From assembly GCF_002482975.1 (NCBI RefSeq), contig NZ_DLHA01000045.1, positions 1 to 64,000 on the forward strand: a stretch of DNA of 64,000 nucleotides, given 5' to 3'. The stretch comes from Flavobacterium sp. UBA7680. GTDB taxonomy: Bacteria; Bacteroidota; Bacteroidia; Flavobacteriales; Flavobacteriaceae. Under the pieces are notes generated by a model. The model was given only the letters and a program-made list of their open reading frames with translations, was not told the origin of the DNA and made no database searches. Position 1 is the first letter of the stretch. Every line of letters starts with the position of its first letter. A program made the position numbers and the translations under genes. Shown piece by piece: positions 21,401-29,127 of this stretch.

Positions 21401-21788
21401 GAAAAGTACTTTAAATGGCGATCAGCTTCAAAAAATAACTGCGGCAAACGAATTGAAAATAGGTGATTTAGTAACCGTAAGATTAATTATAACTTCTAAA
21501 GAAGATACAGAATATATCCATTTAAAAGATATGCGCGCTTCTTGTTTTGAACCAGTTAATGTTCTTTCACAATATCAATATTCAGATCGTTTAGGATATT
21601 ATATGAGTACAAAAGATGCGGCAACACATTTCTTTTTTGACCGAATCAATAAAGGAACTTATGTTTTAGAATATGATATTAGAGTAAATAACAGCGGCGA
21701 ATTCTCAAACGGAATTACAACAATTCAAAGCATGTATGCTCCGGAATTTGCGAGTCATACAAAAGGAATTCGGGTAAAGGTTCAATAA
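15465..21788 (+). CDS. Alpha-2-macroglobulin family protein with embedded TonB-plug-like segment
   Basis: This 2107-residue protein begins with a signal peptide ending in FAQQ. Residues about 20-450 are helical and repeat-like. MG-type beta domains follow, with the MG2-like RAIYRPGQTVFYKGI near 585 and a regulatory-like segment DRKTGKPVEDAVVKF. Around residues 1262-1321 a stretch with LYIIDGEISS and ALYGSKAKNGVIIITTK resembles the plug domain of TonB receptors. The alpha-2-macroglobulin domain then starts (FFFPNLKTDSTGKVSFNF) and the thioester motif CAEQ lies at 1563-1566 within YEHECAEQTF. Bacterial members trap attacking proteases through the thioester; many partner with a PBP1c gene, which is absent here. 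It is flanked by repeats and a terminator. Confidence 0.9.
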   Translation: MKKILLLFLLISTTVFAQQFEKEWKKVNALENVGRIKSANRIVDRIYKKAVTQKDEVQMIKCFFYTSKYLYTLDENAKTKTLANLKRDIDRVSVPSKALLNLVYAKCLIHHHDYGDTEVMVDSAASVVDYETTSADTTALDPDTQTKKSQDSDSNEVDFYSEDKIIELYKKTLENASILKNTPLSNYETLFYFHENSKFKKQSLFDYLLDENIAFFSSKIERWEISENEFLPYTEAFFGNSEAFIKLNLDFVTETNLKNTLFLYQQKEINDPSLENQFERAKFCQETFLNLNDRFDTYLALIEKEAKEKSLIQKIKLEQVSILVSNASKTTYPENNIKALVLIDEIVKINENSYPASNALEKKSGILSKSLSLELEEFNYPNENSRAFIRYQNIERCKISFFKISLAELKEFKRGERQDSLFKLITAKKPPVISQNYNLLNKKDYFDYTTEVLLPKLSIGNYLIYVESDSDSKDKKAYASDIITISNFMALASEQKNTETYQVLDRKTGKPVEDAVVKFKNATTETNAKGIASFTKISNDDDDLFVEFSKDGDSLMVQRNYYIQHVSEYNPDNRTNGKIEFYLDRAIYRPGQTVFYKGIAFQKNKNKTIIVPDARFEVSVYDDNNQVLQKMEVTANEFGSFSGEFVLPKNGLTGNFSISAQKAHISSHEESKLLPWYKVDFSNSRTYFKVEEYKRPKFEVTFEPKKESFKLNQAVKIRGNAKAFAGSTISDAIVKYTVTRYTSYYRNYYGSEEKETLAVGETKTDALGKFSIDFTALPSKNNRKEELPIFNYQIEATVTDLNGETHTAQTDVKVGYHDLILNASVPSTIETKDKNEITLSSTNLNGEFLAAKGEVKLYFARPFANKFKRRIFQQPDIKGISDEDFEKLFPYEINKDEDENKIAEVLVFSKKVDTQKDKKIVLDFISNYKSGTYKMVFSAKDSFNNPIETSSIFQIKQSAEKFYAGSLLTVKKVNDDPRKDGFVLVKVTSPIPDLYIVVSGNYQSGNFFEDIFHLENNETVIKIPLKDEFENQIKLGFESVFENSSYTQTLDVALKDPEATLEWTVESFRSKIEPGSPQNWSFKLNGLNTKTEAEVLASMYDSTLDQFSIKNWQNLNIYRNSYNNIRFKTDLGFAKTNIEVNNLNDYFGPTYFEDEETQLNWFGFNFDYSHFGDLGMTILEIKDGKVGAITIKGDPDAVLTLSEAVGNAPAMVPEDSGVDMVRFVKPAFIKASKDSINSPEYYFSTNKIKFVPGKKIVSGMTSMVVSEETLYIIDGEISSESNFKKINPDNLLTIDFLTAEKAIALYGSKAKNGVIIITTKSALEALTQVKARKNLSETAFFFPNLKTDSTGKVSFNFTSPEALTAWKLRLLAHNKDAISGYLEKSVITQKELMVIPNFPRFFREKDAIVISAKISNVTAEAKTGIASLQFFDAVTMQPIDAKMLNAKNIKNFTISTYGNTTANWIITIPEGLQGIQYRIVAKAGNFSDGEENIIPVLTNNMLVTESIPIWVRENSTKEYTFENLKNNNSTTLKNHQFTFEYTSNPTWIAIQSLPYLMEYEHECAEQTFARFYANALASEIISSNPKIATVFEDWRKNGKPNSKLEKNEELKSLILAETPWLNDAQNEDEKKKNLALLFNLEKMKTSQEAAFDKLKQKQKSSGGFSWFDGGYESEYITRHILAGLGHLEKLSKNNNSKIDQIAQTGIPFLDSKFLEYHKARTKDSKTTDKLIWINPYSDLHYLYTRSFYLDKYPLSDTLKKATKLYLETTKKDWLNYSLYEKGLTALTLNRFGEKESAKKIIESLKETSSNNEDWGMYWIANKSGWYWYQAPIETQALLIEAFAEVTQDTKSVDAMKVWLLKNKQTKNWPTTKSTTEAIYALLMQGTDWLSVKDNTIIKLGDEKIMTKKLSENQKEAETGYIKLNWKGEEVKKEMASISIQNKSKVPGFGGIYWQYFEDLDKIKNNSGAVLSVSKELYIKKSTLNGDQLQKITAANELKIGDLVTVRLIITSKEDTEYIHLKDMRASCFEPVNVLSQYQYSDRLGYYMSTKDAATHFFFDRINKGTYVLEYDIRVNNSGEFSNGITTIQSMYAPEFASHTKGIRVKVQ

Positions 21789-21803
21789 AAATTCTACCCT
21801 TTT

Positions 21804-21866
21804 GTCAGGCTGAGCGAAGTCGAAGCCTTTCTCAGCACACAAGCCTTCGACTTCGCTCAGGGTGAC
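21804..21866. repeat. Inverted repeat, copy 1 of 2
   Basis: The arms are CTGAGCGAAGTCGAAG and CTTCGACTTCGCTCAG inside outer GTCA/TGAC ends, able to form a long hairpin. A second copy follows at 21891-21953 in the same orientation. Such elements are dispersed in Flavobacterium genomes between genes. It lies downstream of the alpha-2-macroglobulin gene and could affect its mRNA 3' end. Confidence 0.85.
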
Positions 21867-21890
21867 AATAAATTTTCATAATTACGTTAT

Positions 21891-21953
21891 GTCAGGCTGA
21901 GCGAAGTCGAAGCTCTTCCTGGCACACGAGCCTTCGACTTCGCTCAGGATGAC
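21891..21953. repeat. Inverted repeat, copy 2 of 2
   Basis: It has the same arms as the copy at 21804-21866, with changes mainly in the loop (CTCTTCCTGGCACACGAG versus CCTTTCTCAGCACACAAG). The two units are separated by 24 bases of unrelated AT-rich sequence. Confidence 0.85.
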
Positions 21954-21980
21954 ATTCTTTTTCAAAATTAAAACAACAAA

Positions 21981-22011
21981 AAACCCGACAGATTTAAAAT
22001 CTGTCGGGTTT
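21981..22011. terminator. Bidirectional terminator hairpin, CCCGACAG family
   Basis: A 15-bp stem (AAACCCGACAGATTT with its complement) sits between the convergent alpha-2-macroglobulin and DPP7-like genes. The same CCCGACA/TGTCGGG core recurs in three other intergenic hairpins of this window. Confidence 0.8.
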
Positions 22012-22032
22012 ACTTTTATCATGAAATTGAGA

Positions 22033-24177
22033 TTATTTTGTAATCGTCAATTCGTCAATAATATTTTTAGCTCCAGCGTATTTGTCAATAATCCAAAGCA
22101 CATAACGAATATCAACGTTGATCGTTCTTTGTAATTTAGGATCAAAAATTACGTCCCCAGCCATCGCTTCGATATTTCCGTCAAAAGCAATTCCAATTAA
22201 TTCTCCTTTTCCGTTTAAAACCGGTGAACCTGAGTTTCCTCCAGTAATATCGTTATCAGTCAAGAAGTTTACTGGCATGTAACCCGCTTTATCAGCATAT
22301 TGACCAAAATCTTTTGCTTTGTTTAATTCTAACAAACGAGCTGGTAAATCAAATTCCTGATCTCCTGCTTTATACTTTTTCACCATGCTTTCCATAGTAG
22401 TATAATTGTTGATTGCCGCATCGTTACGAGGATCAGCAGGCAACGCACGAACTTTTCCATAAGTCAATCTCAAAGTAGAGTTAGCATCAGGATATTTAAT
22501 TGCGTTTAATTTTGATTCTCTTAAACCCTCAACAAGTTCACGGTAAGCAGTTGCAAAACCATCATCAGCTTTTGCCTGATCATCTGTTTTAGCACGGTAT
22601 TTTGTCAGTAAATCATTTGAGATAATATACAAAGGATCGTGTACAATTGCTAATGGTTTAGGATCAGCCATAAATGCCAATACTTTTTCTTTAGTTGTAA
22701 AATAACTAATTTCAGTTGCTTTTGCTACGTCAGCAGTAAAGTCACCATTATTAGCCGTTTTCATTTTAGCAACTTCTGAAGCAAGGCCATATTCAGCCGC
22801 TTTAGAAGCATATAAATTCAATTGCGCTGTCAATACATCTTTTTCAAGCGGAGCATAAAAATTGCCGTAGATATTGTCAATCATTGTGTTGATCTTCGGT
22901 AACATCTCTGCTCTTTTTGCTTCATTTTCTTTATAGTAAGCAATCAACTCATTTCCTAAATTTGCAGGACCTGTCGCATAAGCAGAAGTACGCAAAAGCT
23001 GCGTTAAGTAATTATCGTGACGCGCTTTTAAATTTGTTTCTCTGTAATAATCGTTAATAGTAGGAATTACATTTTCATACTTATCTTTATTTGCAGGTTT
23101 GCTCGCCCACTCATAAAATTTATCTTCTTGTTCTGATTTAGCATCTACCGTTCCTGCTTTTGTTAAAGCATCGATCATACCTTGACGGTTTTTCCAGTAG
23201 TTTGCTGTTGAAGCATATTTAGATGCATATTTCAAACGAACAGTTGCATCTGTATCCATATACTTTTTCATTACGTCCATTCCAGTTTTAGCACCTTCAA
23301 CCCACGCAGGATAAGCGTATTTTATATTCTGCTCAATTCCTCCCGCCGGCATCCAGCGATTTGTTCTTCCAGGATAACCTAGAATCATGGCAAAATCATT
23401 TTCTTTTACACCTTTAATACTTACAGGCAAATAATGTTTTGGCTGTAAAGGCACATTATCTTTCGAGTAAGCTGCAGGATTTCCATCTTTATCAGCGTAC
23501 ACTCTAAACATAGAGAAATCTCCAGTTTGACGAGGCCACTCCCAGTTGTCAGTATCACCTCCAAATTTACCAACACTTTCCGGTGGTGTTCCCACTAAAC
23601 GAACATCTGTGTAATCTTGGTAAACGAAATAGTAATATTCATTTCCTTGAAAGAAAGGACGAACAGAAACTGTATACTTCCCGTTTTCACTATTTTCTTT
23701 TTCAATTAAACTAATCTCTTGCTGAATGATTTTGTTTCTTTCAGTCTCGGTCATAGTATCATTTACTTTTGATAAAATTCTTTTTGAAACGTCGTCCATA
23801 CGAACAAAGAAACGAACGTATAAAGATTTAGGTTTCATTTCGGCACTTTTTTCTTTTGCCCAAAAACCATCTTTCAAATAGTTTTGTTCTGCAGTAGAAA
23901 GTTCTGCAATCGCATTATATCCGCAATGGTGGTTTGTTAAAACCAATCCGCTTTTAGAAACGATTTCAGCAGTACATCCACCATTAAACTGCACAATTGC
24001 ATCTTTTAAACTATGATGATTGATACTGTAAATTTCTTCGGCTGTTAATTGCAAGCCCATTTTCTCCATATCTCTATGGTTCAATCTTTCGATAAACATC
24101 AAGAACCACATTCCCTCATCAGCTCTTACAGGAAAAGCCATAAGGCACATGGTCAAGAATAAAACTATTTTTTTCAT
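22033..24177 (-). CDS. S46 family dipeptidyl peptidase, DPP7-like
   Basis: The 714-residue product has a signal peptide ending in VRAD and the chymotrypsin-type catalytic segments of S46: the histidine in GLVLTNHHCGYNAI (83-84), an aspartate segment in TDNWEWPRQTGDFSMFRVYAD, and Ser649 in ITGGNSGSPV. These exopeptidases remove dipeptides from oligopeptides in the periplasm and supply amino acids. Eighteen residues after the serine, family members have arginine (DPP11, acidic P1) or glycine (DPP7, hydrophobic P1); here it is glycine (Gly667 in FDGNIEAM), so a DPP7-like preference is inferred. It converges with the alpha-2-macroglobulin gene over a shared terminator. Confidence 0.93.
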   Translation of the reverse strand: MKKIVLFLTMCLMAFPVRADEGMWFLMFIERLNHRDMEKMGLQLTAEEIYSINHHSLKDAIVQFNGGCTAEIVSKSGLVLTNHHCGYNAIAELSTAEQNYLKDGFWAKEKSAEMKPKSLYVRFFVRMDDVSKRILSKVNDTMTETERNKIIQQEISLIEKENSENGKYTVSVRPFFQGNEYYYFVYQDYTDVRLVGTPPESVGKFGGDTDNWEWPRQTGDFSMFRVYADKDGNPAAYSKDNVPLQPKHYLPVSIKGVKENDFAMILGYPGRTNRWMPAGGIEQNIKYAYPAWVEGAKTGMDVMKKYMDTDATVRLKYASKYASTANYWKNRQGMIDALTKAGTVDAKSEQEDKFYEWASKPANKDKYENVIPTINDYYRETNLKARHDNYLTQLLRTSAYATGPANLGNELIAYYKENEAKRAEMLPKINTMIDNIYGNFYAPLEKDVLTAQLNLYASKAAEYGLASEVAKMKTANNGDFTADVAKATEISYFTTKEKVLAFMADPKPLAIVHDPLYIISNDLLTKYRAKTDDQAKADDGFATAYRELVEGLRESKLNAIKYPDANSTLRLTYGKVRALPADPRNDAAINNYTTMESMVKKYKAGDQEFDLPARLLELNKAKDFGQYADKAGYMPVNFLTDNDITGGNSGSPVLNGKGELIGIAFDGNIEAMAGDVIFDPKLQRTINVDIRYVLWIIDKYAGAKNIIDELTITK

Positions 24178-24489
24178 GTTATTTTGTTTAAGTACTGCGA
24201 ATATAACTCATTTTCGCAAAAAAAATAAACATTCGATCTAAAAACAAAACATAATAAATAAATATCAAGATGATTTTGCGAAATTCATAATTTGATAAAA
24301 AAGGAAAATTATTAGACTATAAAAAGATAAAAACTAATTAAACTTATAAAATTCTAGATTTAATGAAATCAAGTTTTTAAATCTTAATAAAAATTGTAAA
24401 AATTAACTTTCAATTAAAAATATTTAATTTAATCTATTTCTTACAAATAATTATTCCTTTAATTTGCCTTTCTAATTAAAAAAATAAAA
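24178..24489. other. AT-rich divergent intergenic region
   Basis: This 312-base gap separates divergent genes for the DPP7-like peptidase and a small barrel protein. It must hold promoters in both directions: CGAATATA near 24196 (one mismatch to the minus-strand box) and TTAATTTG near 24460 (one mismatch on the plus strand). I see no small open frame or strong hairpin in it. Confidence 0.5.
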
Positions 24490-25020
24490 ATGAAAAAATT
24501 ATTAGTAGCAGTTGTTCTATTAGTGACAACAATGATGAGTGCGCAAAAAGGATCAGTTTTACTTGGTGGAAATGTTGGATTTGGTTCAGAAAAAATTGGA
24601 GATGATAAATATGAAAATTTTGAATTTTCTCCAAAAGTAGGATATCAATTTACAGACAAGTGGACTTTAGGAGTTGAAGGTTCAATCTTGAACTATAAAG
24701 AATCTGGTTCTAAAAGAGAAGAAGCATACAGAGTTGGTGCTTTTACTCGTTACTCAGTGCCTCTTTCTGATTTATTCTCTTTCTACACTGATTTAGGAGT
24801 TGGGTACCAAGAAAGAAGTATTGATAAAACAAAAGGTGTTTATACTAGTTTAACACCAGCCTTATTTATTAATATGAAAAGAGGTTTTGGTTTAAATTTT
24901 TCTATTGGAGGAGTTGGCTACGATAATCTTAGCGGAAAAGGAACTGCGAGAGAGCATCGTTTAGGTTTTGATTTTGGAAAAACTTTAAACATTGGAATCT
25001 CTAAAAACTTTGGACTATAA
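24490..25020 (+). CDS. Small outer membrane beta-barrel protein
   Basis: The 176-residue product has a signal peptide (ending MMSAQ) and a mature part made of alternating strands such as FSPKVGYQFTDKWTLGVEGS and LFSFYTDLGVGYQERS, ending in an aromatic-leucine pair (NFGL). It fits the eight-stranded porin-like or OmpW/OmpX-like barrel class common in Bacteroidota. No specific function can be given. It is monocistronic, ending at the hairpin 25084-25116. Confidence 0.8.
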   Translation: MKKLLVAVVLLVTTMMSAQKGSVLLGGNVGFGSEKIGDDKYENFEFSPKVGYQFTDKWTLGVEGSILNYKESGSKREEAYRVGAFTRYSVPLSDLFSFYTDLGVGYQERSIDKTKGVYTSLTPALFINMKRGFGLNFSIGGVGYDNLSGKGTAREHRLGFDFGKTLNIGISKNFGL

Positions 25021-25083
25021 TTTCACAGGATTTAAGTTAGAAAGTAAAATCCTTTATACTTTTTGTTTTTTCGCGCAGAAAGT

Positions 25084-25116
25084 AAAAAACCCGACAATGG
25101 AAACTGTCGGGTTTTT
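25084..25116. terminator. Bidirectional terminator hairpin, CCCGACA family
   Basis: The arms AAAAACCCGACA and TGTCGGGTTTTT enclose an eight-base loop, giving a T run on both strands. It lies between the convergent barrel protein gene and obg. Confidence 0.85.
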
Positions 25117-25138
25117 ATGTTTTATAATAAAAACGATT

Positions 25139-26140
25139 TTATTCGTTAAGCATTTTCCAAAGTTTATCCTTCAAATCTGTCAAACCTTGTTGTGCAACAG
25201 ATGAAATAAACATATACGGAATATCTTTAAACGAAACGTCTAATTCTGTTTTCAATTCAGCTTTAAGTTCGTCATCCAGCATATCACATTTTGAGATAAC
25301 TAAAAGACGTTCTTTATCCAGCATTTCAGGATTATATTTTGTTAATTCATTTACCAAAATATCATATTCTGCTTTAATATCTGGCGTATCAACCGGAACT
25401 AAAAATAGTAAAGTCGAATTACGCTCAATATGGCGAAGGAAATAATGTCCTAAACCTTTTCCTTCTGCAGCACCTTCAATAATACCCGGAATATCAGCAA
25501 TTACAAAAGATTGATAATCTCTGTAAGCTACAATTCCTAAGTTTGGTTTTAAAGTAGTAAAAGGATAATCGGCAATTTTTGGTTTTGCTGAAGTCAATAC
25601 AGATAGTAAAGTAGATTTTCCTGCATTAGGAAATCCAACCAATCCAACATCTGCCAGAACTTTAAGCTCCAGAATTACATCCATTTCTATACCTGGCAAA
25701 CCTGGCTGCGCATAACGCGGTGTTTGGTTTGTCGAACTTCTAAAATGCCAGTTTCCTAAACCTCCCTTTCCTCCTTTTGCAAGAATTCTTTTTTCGCCGT
25801 CTTCTGTAATTTCAAAAAGTACTTCACCTGTTTCCTTGTCTTTTACAACAGTTCCCAACGGCACTTCAATAAATTTATCATCTCCATCTGCTCCCGTGCT
25901 GCGGTCTCCTCCACCGTCACCACCGTATCCGGCTTTAATATGACGCGCAAACTTTAAATGAAATAATGTCCAGAGTCCTTTATTCCCCACTAAATACACA
26001 TGTCCGCCTCGACCACCATCACCACCGTCCGGGCCGCCTTTTTCAATAAATTTCTCTCTATGTAAATGCGTAGATCCTTTTCCTCCTTTTCCGGACGAAA
26101 CATATATCTTAACGTAATCTACAAAATTTCCTTCTGTCAT
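25139..26140 (-). CDS. obgE: Obg family GTPase
   Basis: The 333-residue product has the glycine-rich Obg fold (GKGGKGSTHLHREKFIEKGG and GGDGGRGGHVYL) in residues 1-160, then a G domain with GFPNAGKSTLLSVL, DIPGIIEGAAEGKGLG and SKCD. It ends soon after the G domain and lacks the variable OCT C-terminal domain of some homologues. Obg acts in 50S ribosome maturation and stress signalling. AGATTTT tandem repeats lie just upstream of the start. Confidence 0.96.
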   Translation of the reverse strand: MTEGNFVDYVKIYVSSGKGGKGSTHLHREKFIEKGGPDGGDGGRGGHVYLVGNKGLWTLFHLKFARHIKAGYGGDGGGDRSTGADGDDKFIEVPLGTVVKDKETGEVLFEITEDGEKRILAKGGKGGLGNWHFRSSTNQTPRYAQPGLPGIEMDVILELKVLADVGLVGFPNAGKSTLLSVLTSAKPKIADYPFTTLKPNLGIVAYRDYQSFVIADIPGIIEGAAEGKGLGHYFLRHIERNSTLLFLVPVDTPDIKAEYDILVNELTKYNPEMLDKERLLVISKCDMLDDELKAELKTELDVSFKDIPYMFISSVAQQGLTDLKDKLWKMLNE

Positions 26141-26155
26141 TTTTCTGAATTTCAG

Positions 26156-26180
26156 ATTTTAGATTTTAGATTTTAGATTG
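26156..26180. repeat. Short tandem repeat AGATTTT
   Basis: Three to four copies of a 7-base unit lie just upstream of obg. Related AGATTTT-rich tracts occur at 38325-38352 and, as an inverted repeat, at 62755-62805. Confidence 0.6.
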
Positions 26181-26248
26181 CTCTAAATTCTACATCTAAA
26201 CTCTATTTTATTTACTTTTCAGTCTCAATCCCATTTTTCAGTACAACC

Positions 26249-26274
26249 TGCGACTGAATACTGCGACTGAATAC
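26249..26274. repeat. 13-bp tandem duplication
   Basis: TGCGACTGAATAC occurs twice head to tail, between obg and the CorC/HlyC-type gene. It is probably a slippage product without function. Confidence 0.6.
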
Positions 26275-26284
26275 TATTTTCTTT

Positions 26285-27559
26285 TTATTCTTTAAGCGCT
26301 TTTACAAGCACTTTATCAATCTTTACGCCGTCCATGTCGACAACTTCTAAGATGAATTTTTGCCAAATTAGTTTTTCACCTTCTTTTGGAATATGTGAAA
26401 GTTCGGTCATAATCATTCCGCTTACGGTGTTTACTTCGTAATCGTTTGTTAGTTCATCTAATTCGAAATACGTTAAGAAATCGTGTAATGAATAATGTCC
26501 GTCAACCAGCCATGATCCGTCTTCTCTTTCTATAAGCTGGAATTCATCTTTATAAAATTCAGATGCGTCTCCAACTAAAGCTTCAAGAATATCATTCAAT
26601 GTAATTAAACCTTGAAAAACGCCATATTCATCTGAAACCAAAGCGTAATGAACGCCTGTTTTTTTGAAATTTTCTAATGCTTTATAAGCTGTTGTCTGCT
26701 CCATTAAATAAGGTGCATCAGAAATTATAGCTGCAAAATCAAAATTATCATTTTCGATATTCGCGAATATATTTTTCAGCGTTACAACCCCAACAATGTC
26801 ATCATAATTTTCGTTAAAAACCGGATAAACCGTATGCAAATCCTGAACAACTAATTCTTTTATTTTGGATTTATCAGCATTTAGCGGAAGCATATCAACT
26901 GATTTTCGGTGCGTCATTAACGAACTTACTTTTCTGTCTCCAATGTGGAAAACACGCTCCACAATATCTTGTTCAATTTCCTGAACTTCTCCTACTTCTG
27001 TTCCTTCCTTAATGATGGCTTTAATTTCTTCCTCCGTTACTTTTCCGTCAGCAGTTGGTTTTATCTGCAAAACATTCAATAAAAAATCTGTTGAAGACGT
27101 TAGTAACCAAATGAACGGTGCCGTGATAATAGAAATTACTTTCATTGGCATTGCTACCATTTTGGCAATCGATTCCGGATAATTTAATCCGATACGTTTT
27201 GGAAGTAATTCTCCTAAAACTAAAGAGAAGAACGTTAAAACTACAACCACAATTCCAACCGCAACGGAATGAGCGTATGGTTTTAAAATTGCAAAACCGC
27301 TCACAAATGTTTCTACATCTAATGTGATTTTATCACCAGAATAAATACCTGTCAAAATTCCGATTAAGGTAATTCCGATTTGTACCGTTGATAAAAATTT
27401 GTTTGGAGAATTTGCCAGATCCAGCGCTGTTTTGGCACTTTTGTTCCCTTTTTTTGCTGCTGTTTCCAGTCTATTTTTTCGTGCCGAAATCAATGCAATT
27501 TCTGACATTGAGAAAACTCCGTTTAATAGTATTAGAAAAAATATTATTAGTATTTCCAA
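26285..27559 (-). CDS. CNNM/CorC-HlyC family membrane transporter-like protein
   Basis: The 424-residue protein has an N-terminal DUF21/CNNM transmembrane domain (first helix from residue 2, then motifs SEIALISARKNRLE and ELLPKRIGLNYPE). A pair of CBS domains follows (from THRKSVDMLP and DAPYLMEQTTAYKALENFKKTG) and then a C-terminal CorC_HlyC transporter-associated domain ending VDMDGVKIDKVLV. Members are often labelled hemolysins, but relatives act in magnesium or cobalt efflux. Substrate is inferred only. No operon partner is evident. Confidence 0.92.
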   Translation of the reverse strand: MEILIIFFLILLNGVFSMSEIALISARKNRLETAAKKGNKSAKTALDLANSPNKFLSTVQIGITLIGILTGIYSGDKITLDVETFVSGFAILKPYAHSVAVGIVVVVLTFFSLVLGELLPKRIGLNYPESIAKMVAMPMKVISIITAPFIWLLTSSTDFLLNVLQIKPTADGKVTEEEIKAIIKEGTEVGEVQEIEQDIVERVFHIGDRKVSSLMTHRKSVDMLPLNADKSKIKELVVQDLHTVYPVFNENYDDIVGVVTLKNIFANIENDNFDFAAIISDAPYLMEQTTAYKALENFKKTGVHYALVSDEYGVFQGLITLNDILEALVGDASEFYKDEFQLIEREDGSWLVDGHYSLHDFLTYFELDELTNDYEVNTVSGMIMTELSHIPKEGEKLIWQKFILEVVDMDGVKIDKVLVKALKE

Positions 27560-27762
27560 TGTTTAGTAGATTCGTTATTTGTTTGGTTCGTTGTTTGGTA
27601 TAAATTCTTATTGTTCTTTTTTAGCCCAGATGGAAGTGAAGAGCTCGGAGCTAAAAAAACTAATTTTTCCTGCCAGAAAACAGCGACCAGCGGAAGCTCG
27701 TTTTATGGTTTGGAAAAATAGTTTTTTTAGTGAGGACTCGTAACGTACAGCTGGATTAGCTT
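27560..27762. repeat. Possible dispersed intergenic repeat
   Basis: The gap between the CorC/HlyC-type gene and adk contains a GC-richer block, from TAGCCCAGATGGAAG near 27622 to GTACAGCTGGATTAGC near 27745. From memory this resembles an intergenic repeat family of Flavobacterium genomes. There is no second copy in the window, so this is tentative. No open frame is apparent. Confidence 0.3.
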
Positions 27763-28335
27763 CTACAAATTATCTATAACTGACGTTAAGCGTTCTGTAA
27801 TTTCTTCGATGGTTCCAATTCCGTTTACGGCGTGAAACTTATTCTGCTCTTTATAATATCCAATTAATGGAGCTGTTTTTTCATTGTATTCCTGATATCT
27901 TACACGAATTTTTTCTTCGTCCTGATCATCTGGTCTTCCGCTTGTTTTTCCTCTTTCCAGTAAACGTGCTACTAAAATTTCGTCATCAGCCTCTAATGCA
28001 ATTGTTGCTGTTACGCTTGAACCAATTGTTGGTAAAAATTTATCTAATGCCTCAGCCTGATCTAAAGTTCTTGGATATCCGTCGAACAAAAATCCTGCGC
28101 TTTCCGGGTGTTTATTTACTTCATCAATTAACATTGCAGTTGTTACTTCGCACGGAACTAATTCTCCGTTATCCATAAAAACTCTTGCTTTTTTACCTAG
28201 TTCAGTATCATTTTTTAAATTAAAACGAAAAATATCTCCTGTAGAAAGATGTGTTAAATTGTATTTTTCTTTTAAAAATTCTGCCTGAGTTCCTTTTCCT
28301 GCTCCAGGCTTTCCAAATAAAACAATGTTAATCAT
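27763..28335 (-). CDS. adk: Adenylate kinase
   Basis: The 190-residue protein starts with the P-loop GKPGAGKGTQAEFL (from residue 8) and has the AMP-binding FDGYPRTLDQAEAL and the lid arginine segment RLLERGKTSGRPDDQDEEKIRVR. The lid is short and lacks zinc-binding cysteines. It interconverts ATP, ADP and AMP in the cytoplasm. hpt lies 75 bases upstream on the same strand, so both purine genes may share a transcript. Confidence 0.97.
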   Translation of the reverse strand: MINIVLFGKPGAGKGTQAEFLKEKYNLTHLSTGDIFRFNLKNDTELGKKARVFMDNGELVPCEVTTAMLIDEVNKHPESAGFLFDGYPRTLDQAEALDKFLPTIGSSVTATIALEADDEILVARLLERGKTSGRPDDQDEEKIRVRYQEYNEKTAPLIGYYKEQNKFHAVNGIGTIEEITERLTSVIDNL

Positions 28336-28410
28336 AGTACGTTTGAGTTGTGTGACTTCTTATTTTTTGAAGAAGTTTAAAATGAATATATAGTTGTGTT
28401 TTGTTTAATA

Positions 28411-28941
28411 TTATTCAGCTAATTTATATACTTCGGTCAGGTTTCTTCCTAAACCATCATAGTCTAATCCGTAGCCAACGATAAATTTATTCGGGATTCT
28501 GATTCCGATATAATCTATCTTAATGTCTTTTTTATAAGCTTCTGGTTTAAAGAACAAAGTAGCCACTTTAAAGTGTTTTACATTTTGTGCTTTAAATAAA
28601 TGTTTCAATTCTTCAAGCGTATTTCCTGTATCGATAATATCTTCGATAATAACAACGCTTCTTCCAGACAAATCCTGATTGATTCCAATCAATTCTTTAA
28701 CTGAATTTGTTGTTTCAGTTCCTTCATAAGAAGCCATTTTGATAAATGAAACCTCGCAAGGACTTTTATATTTTTTCAGGAAATCGGCAACCACCATAAA
28801 GGCGCCATTCAAAACTCCAATAAAAATTGGAGTATCATCTCCAAAATCATCTTCTACCTGTGCAACTAATTTGGTTAAAGCAAAATCAATTTCCTTAGCC
28901 GAAATAAACGGAACAAATTGTTTATCGTGAAGTTGTATCAT
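28411..28941 (-). CDS. hpt: Hypoxanthine phosphoribosyltransferase
   Basis: The protein has the type I phosphoribosyltransferase fold, with the PRPP loop VVIIEDIIDTGNTLEEL and the flexible-loop and hood segments FIKMASYEGTETTN and DYIGIRIPNKFIVGYGLDYDGLGRN. It salvages hypoxanthine and guanine with PRPP. The frame remains open to 28968, but a TATCTTTG promoter box overlaps that position (28966-28973), so the ATG at 28941 (176 residues, usual family length) is chosen. Adenylate kinase follows downstream. Confidence 0.95.
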   Translation of the reverse strand: MIQLHDKQFVPFISAKEIDFALTKLVAQVEDDFGDDTPIFIGVLNGAFMVVADFLKKYKSPCEVSFIKMASYEGTETTNSVKELIGINQDLSGRSVVIIEDIIDTGNTLEELKHLFKAQNVKHFKVATLFFKPEAYKKDIKIDYIGIRIPNKFIVGYGLDYDGLGRNLTEVYKLAE

Positions 28942-28965
28942 TATTTTTAAATTTAAAATAATGGA

Positions 28966-28973
28966 CAAAGATA
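28966..28973 (-). promoter_or_regulatory. Promoter -7 box (TATCTTTG) of hpt
   Basis: This minus-strand TAnnTTTG match sits 25 bases upstream of the ATG at 28941 and overlaps the alternative ATG at 28968, which rules that start out if the box is real. Confidence 0.65.
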
Positions 28974-29127
28974 CAGAATTACAACCAATCTGCCCACATG
29001 AAAATAGAATCGAAAGATGACTTTTTTGCGAATGTTAAATATCAGTTAATAATTACAAAATCGTTCTTGCATCTACTTTTTAATTTACTAAATTGTTGTT
29101 GAATAATCATTTAACTCCAAAATACCA

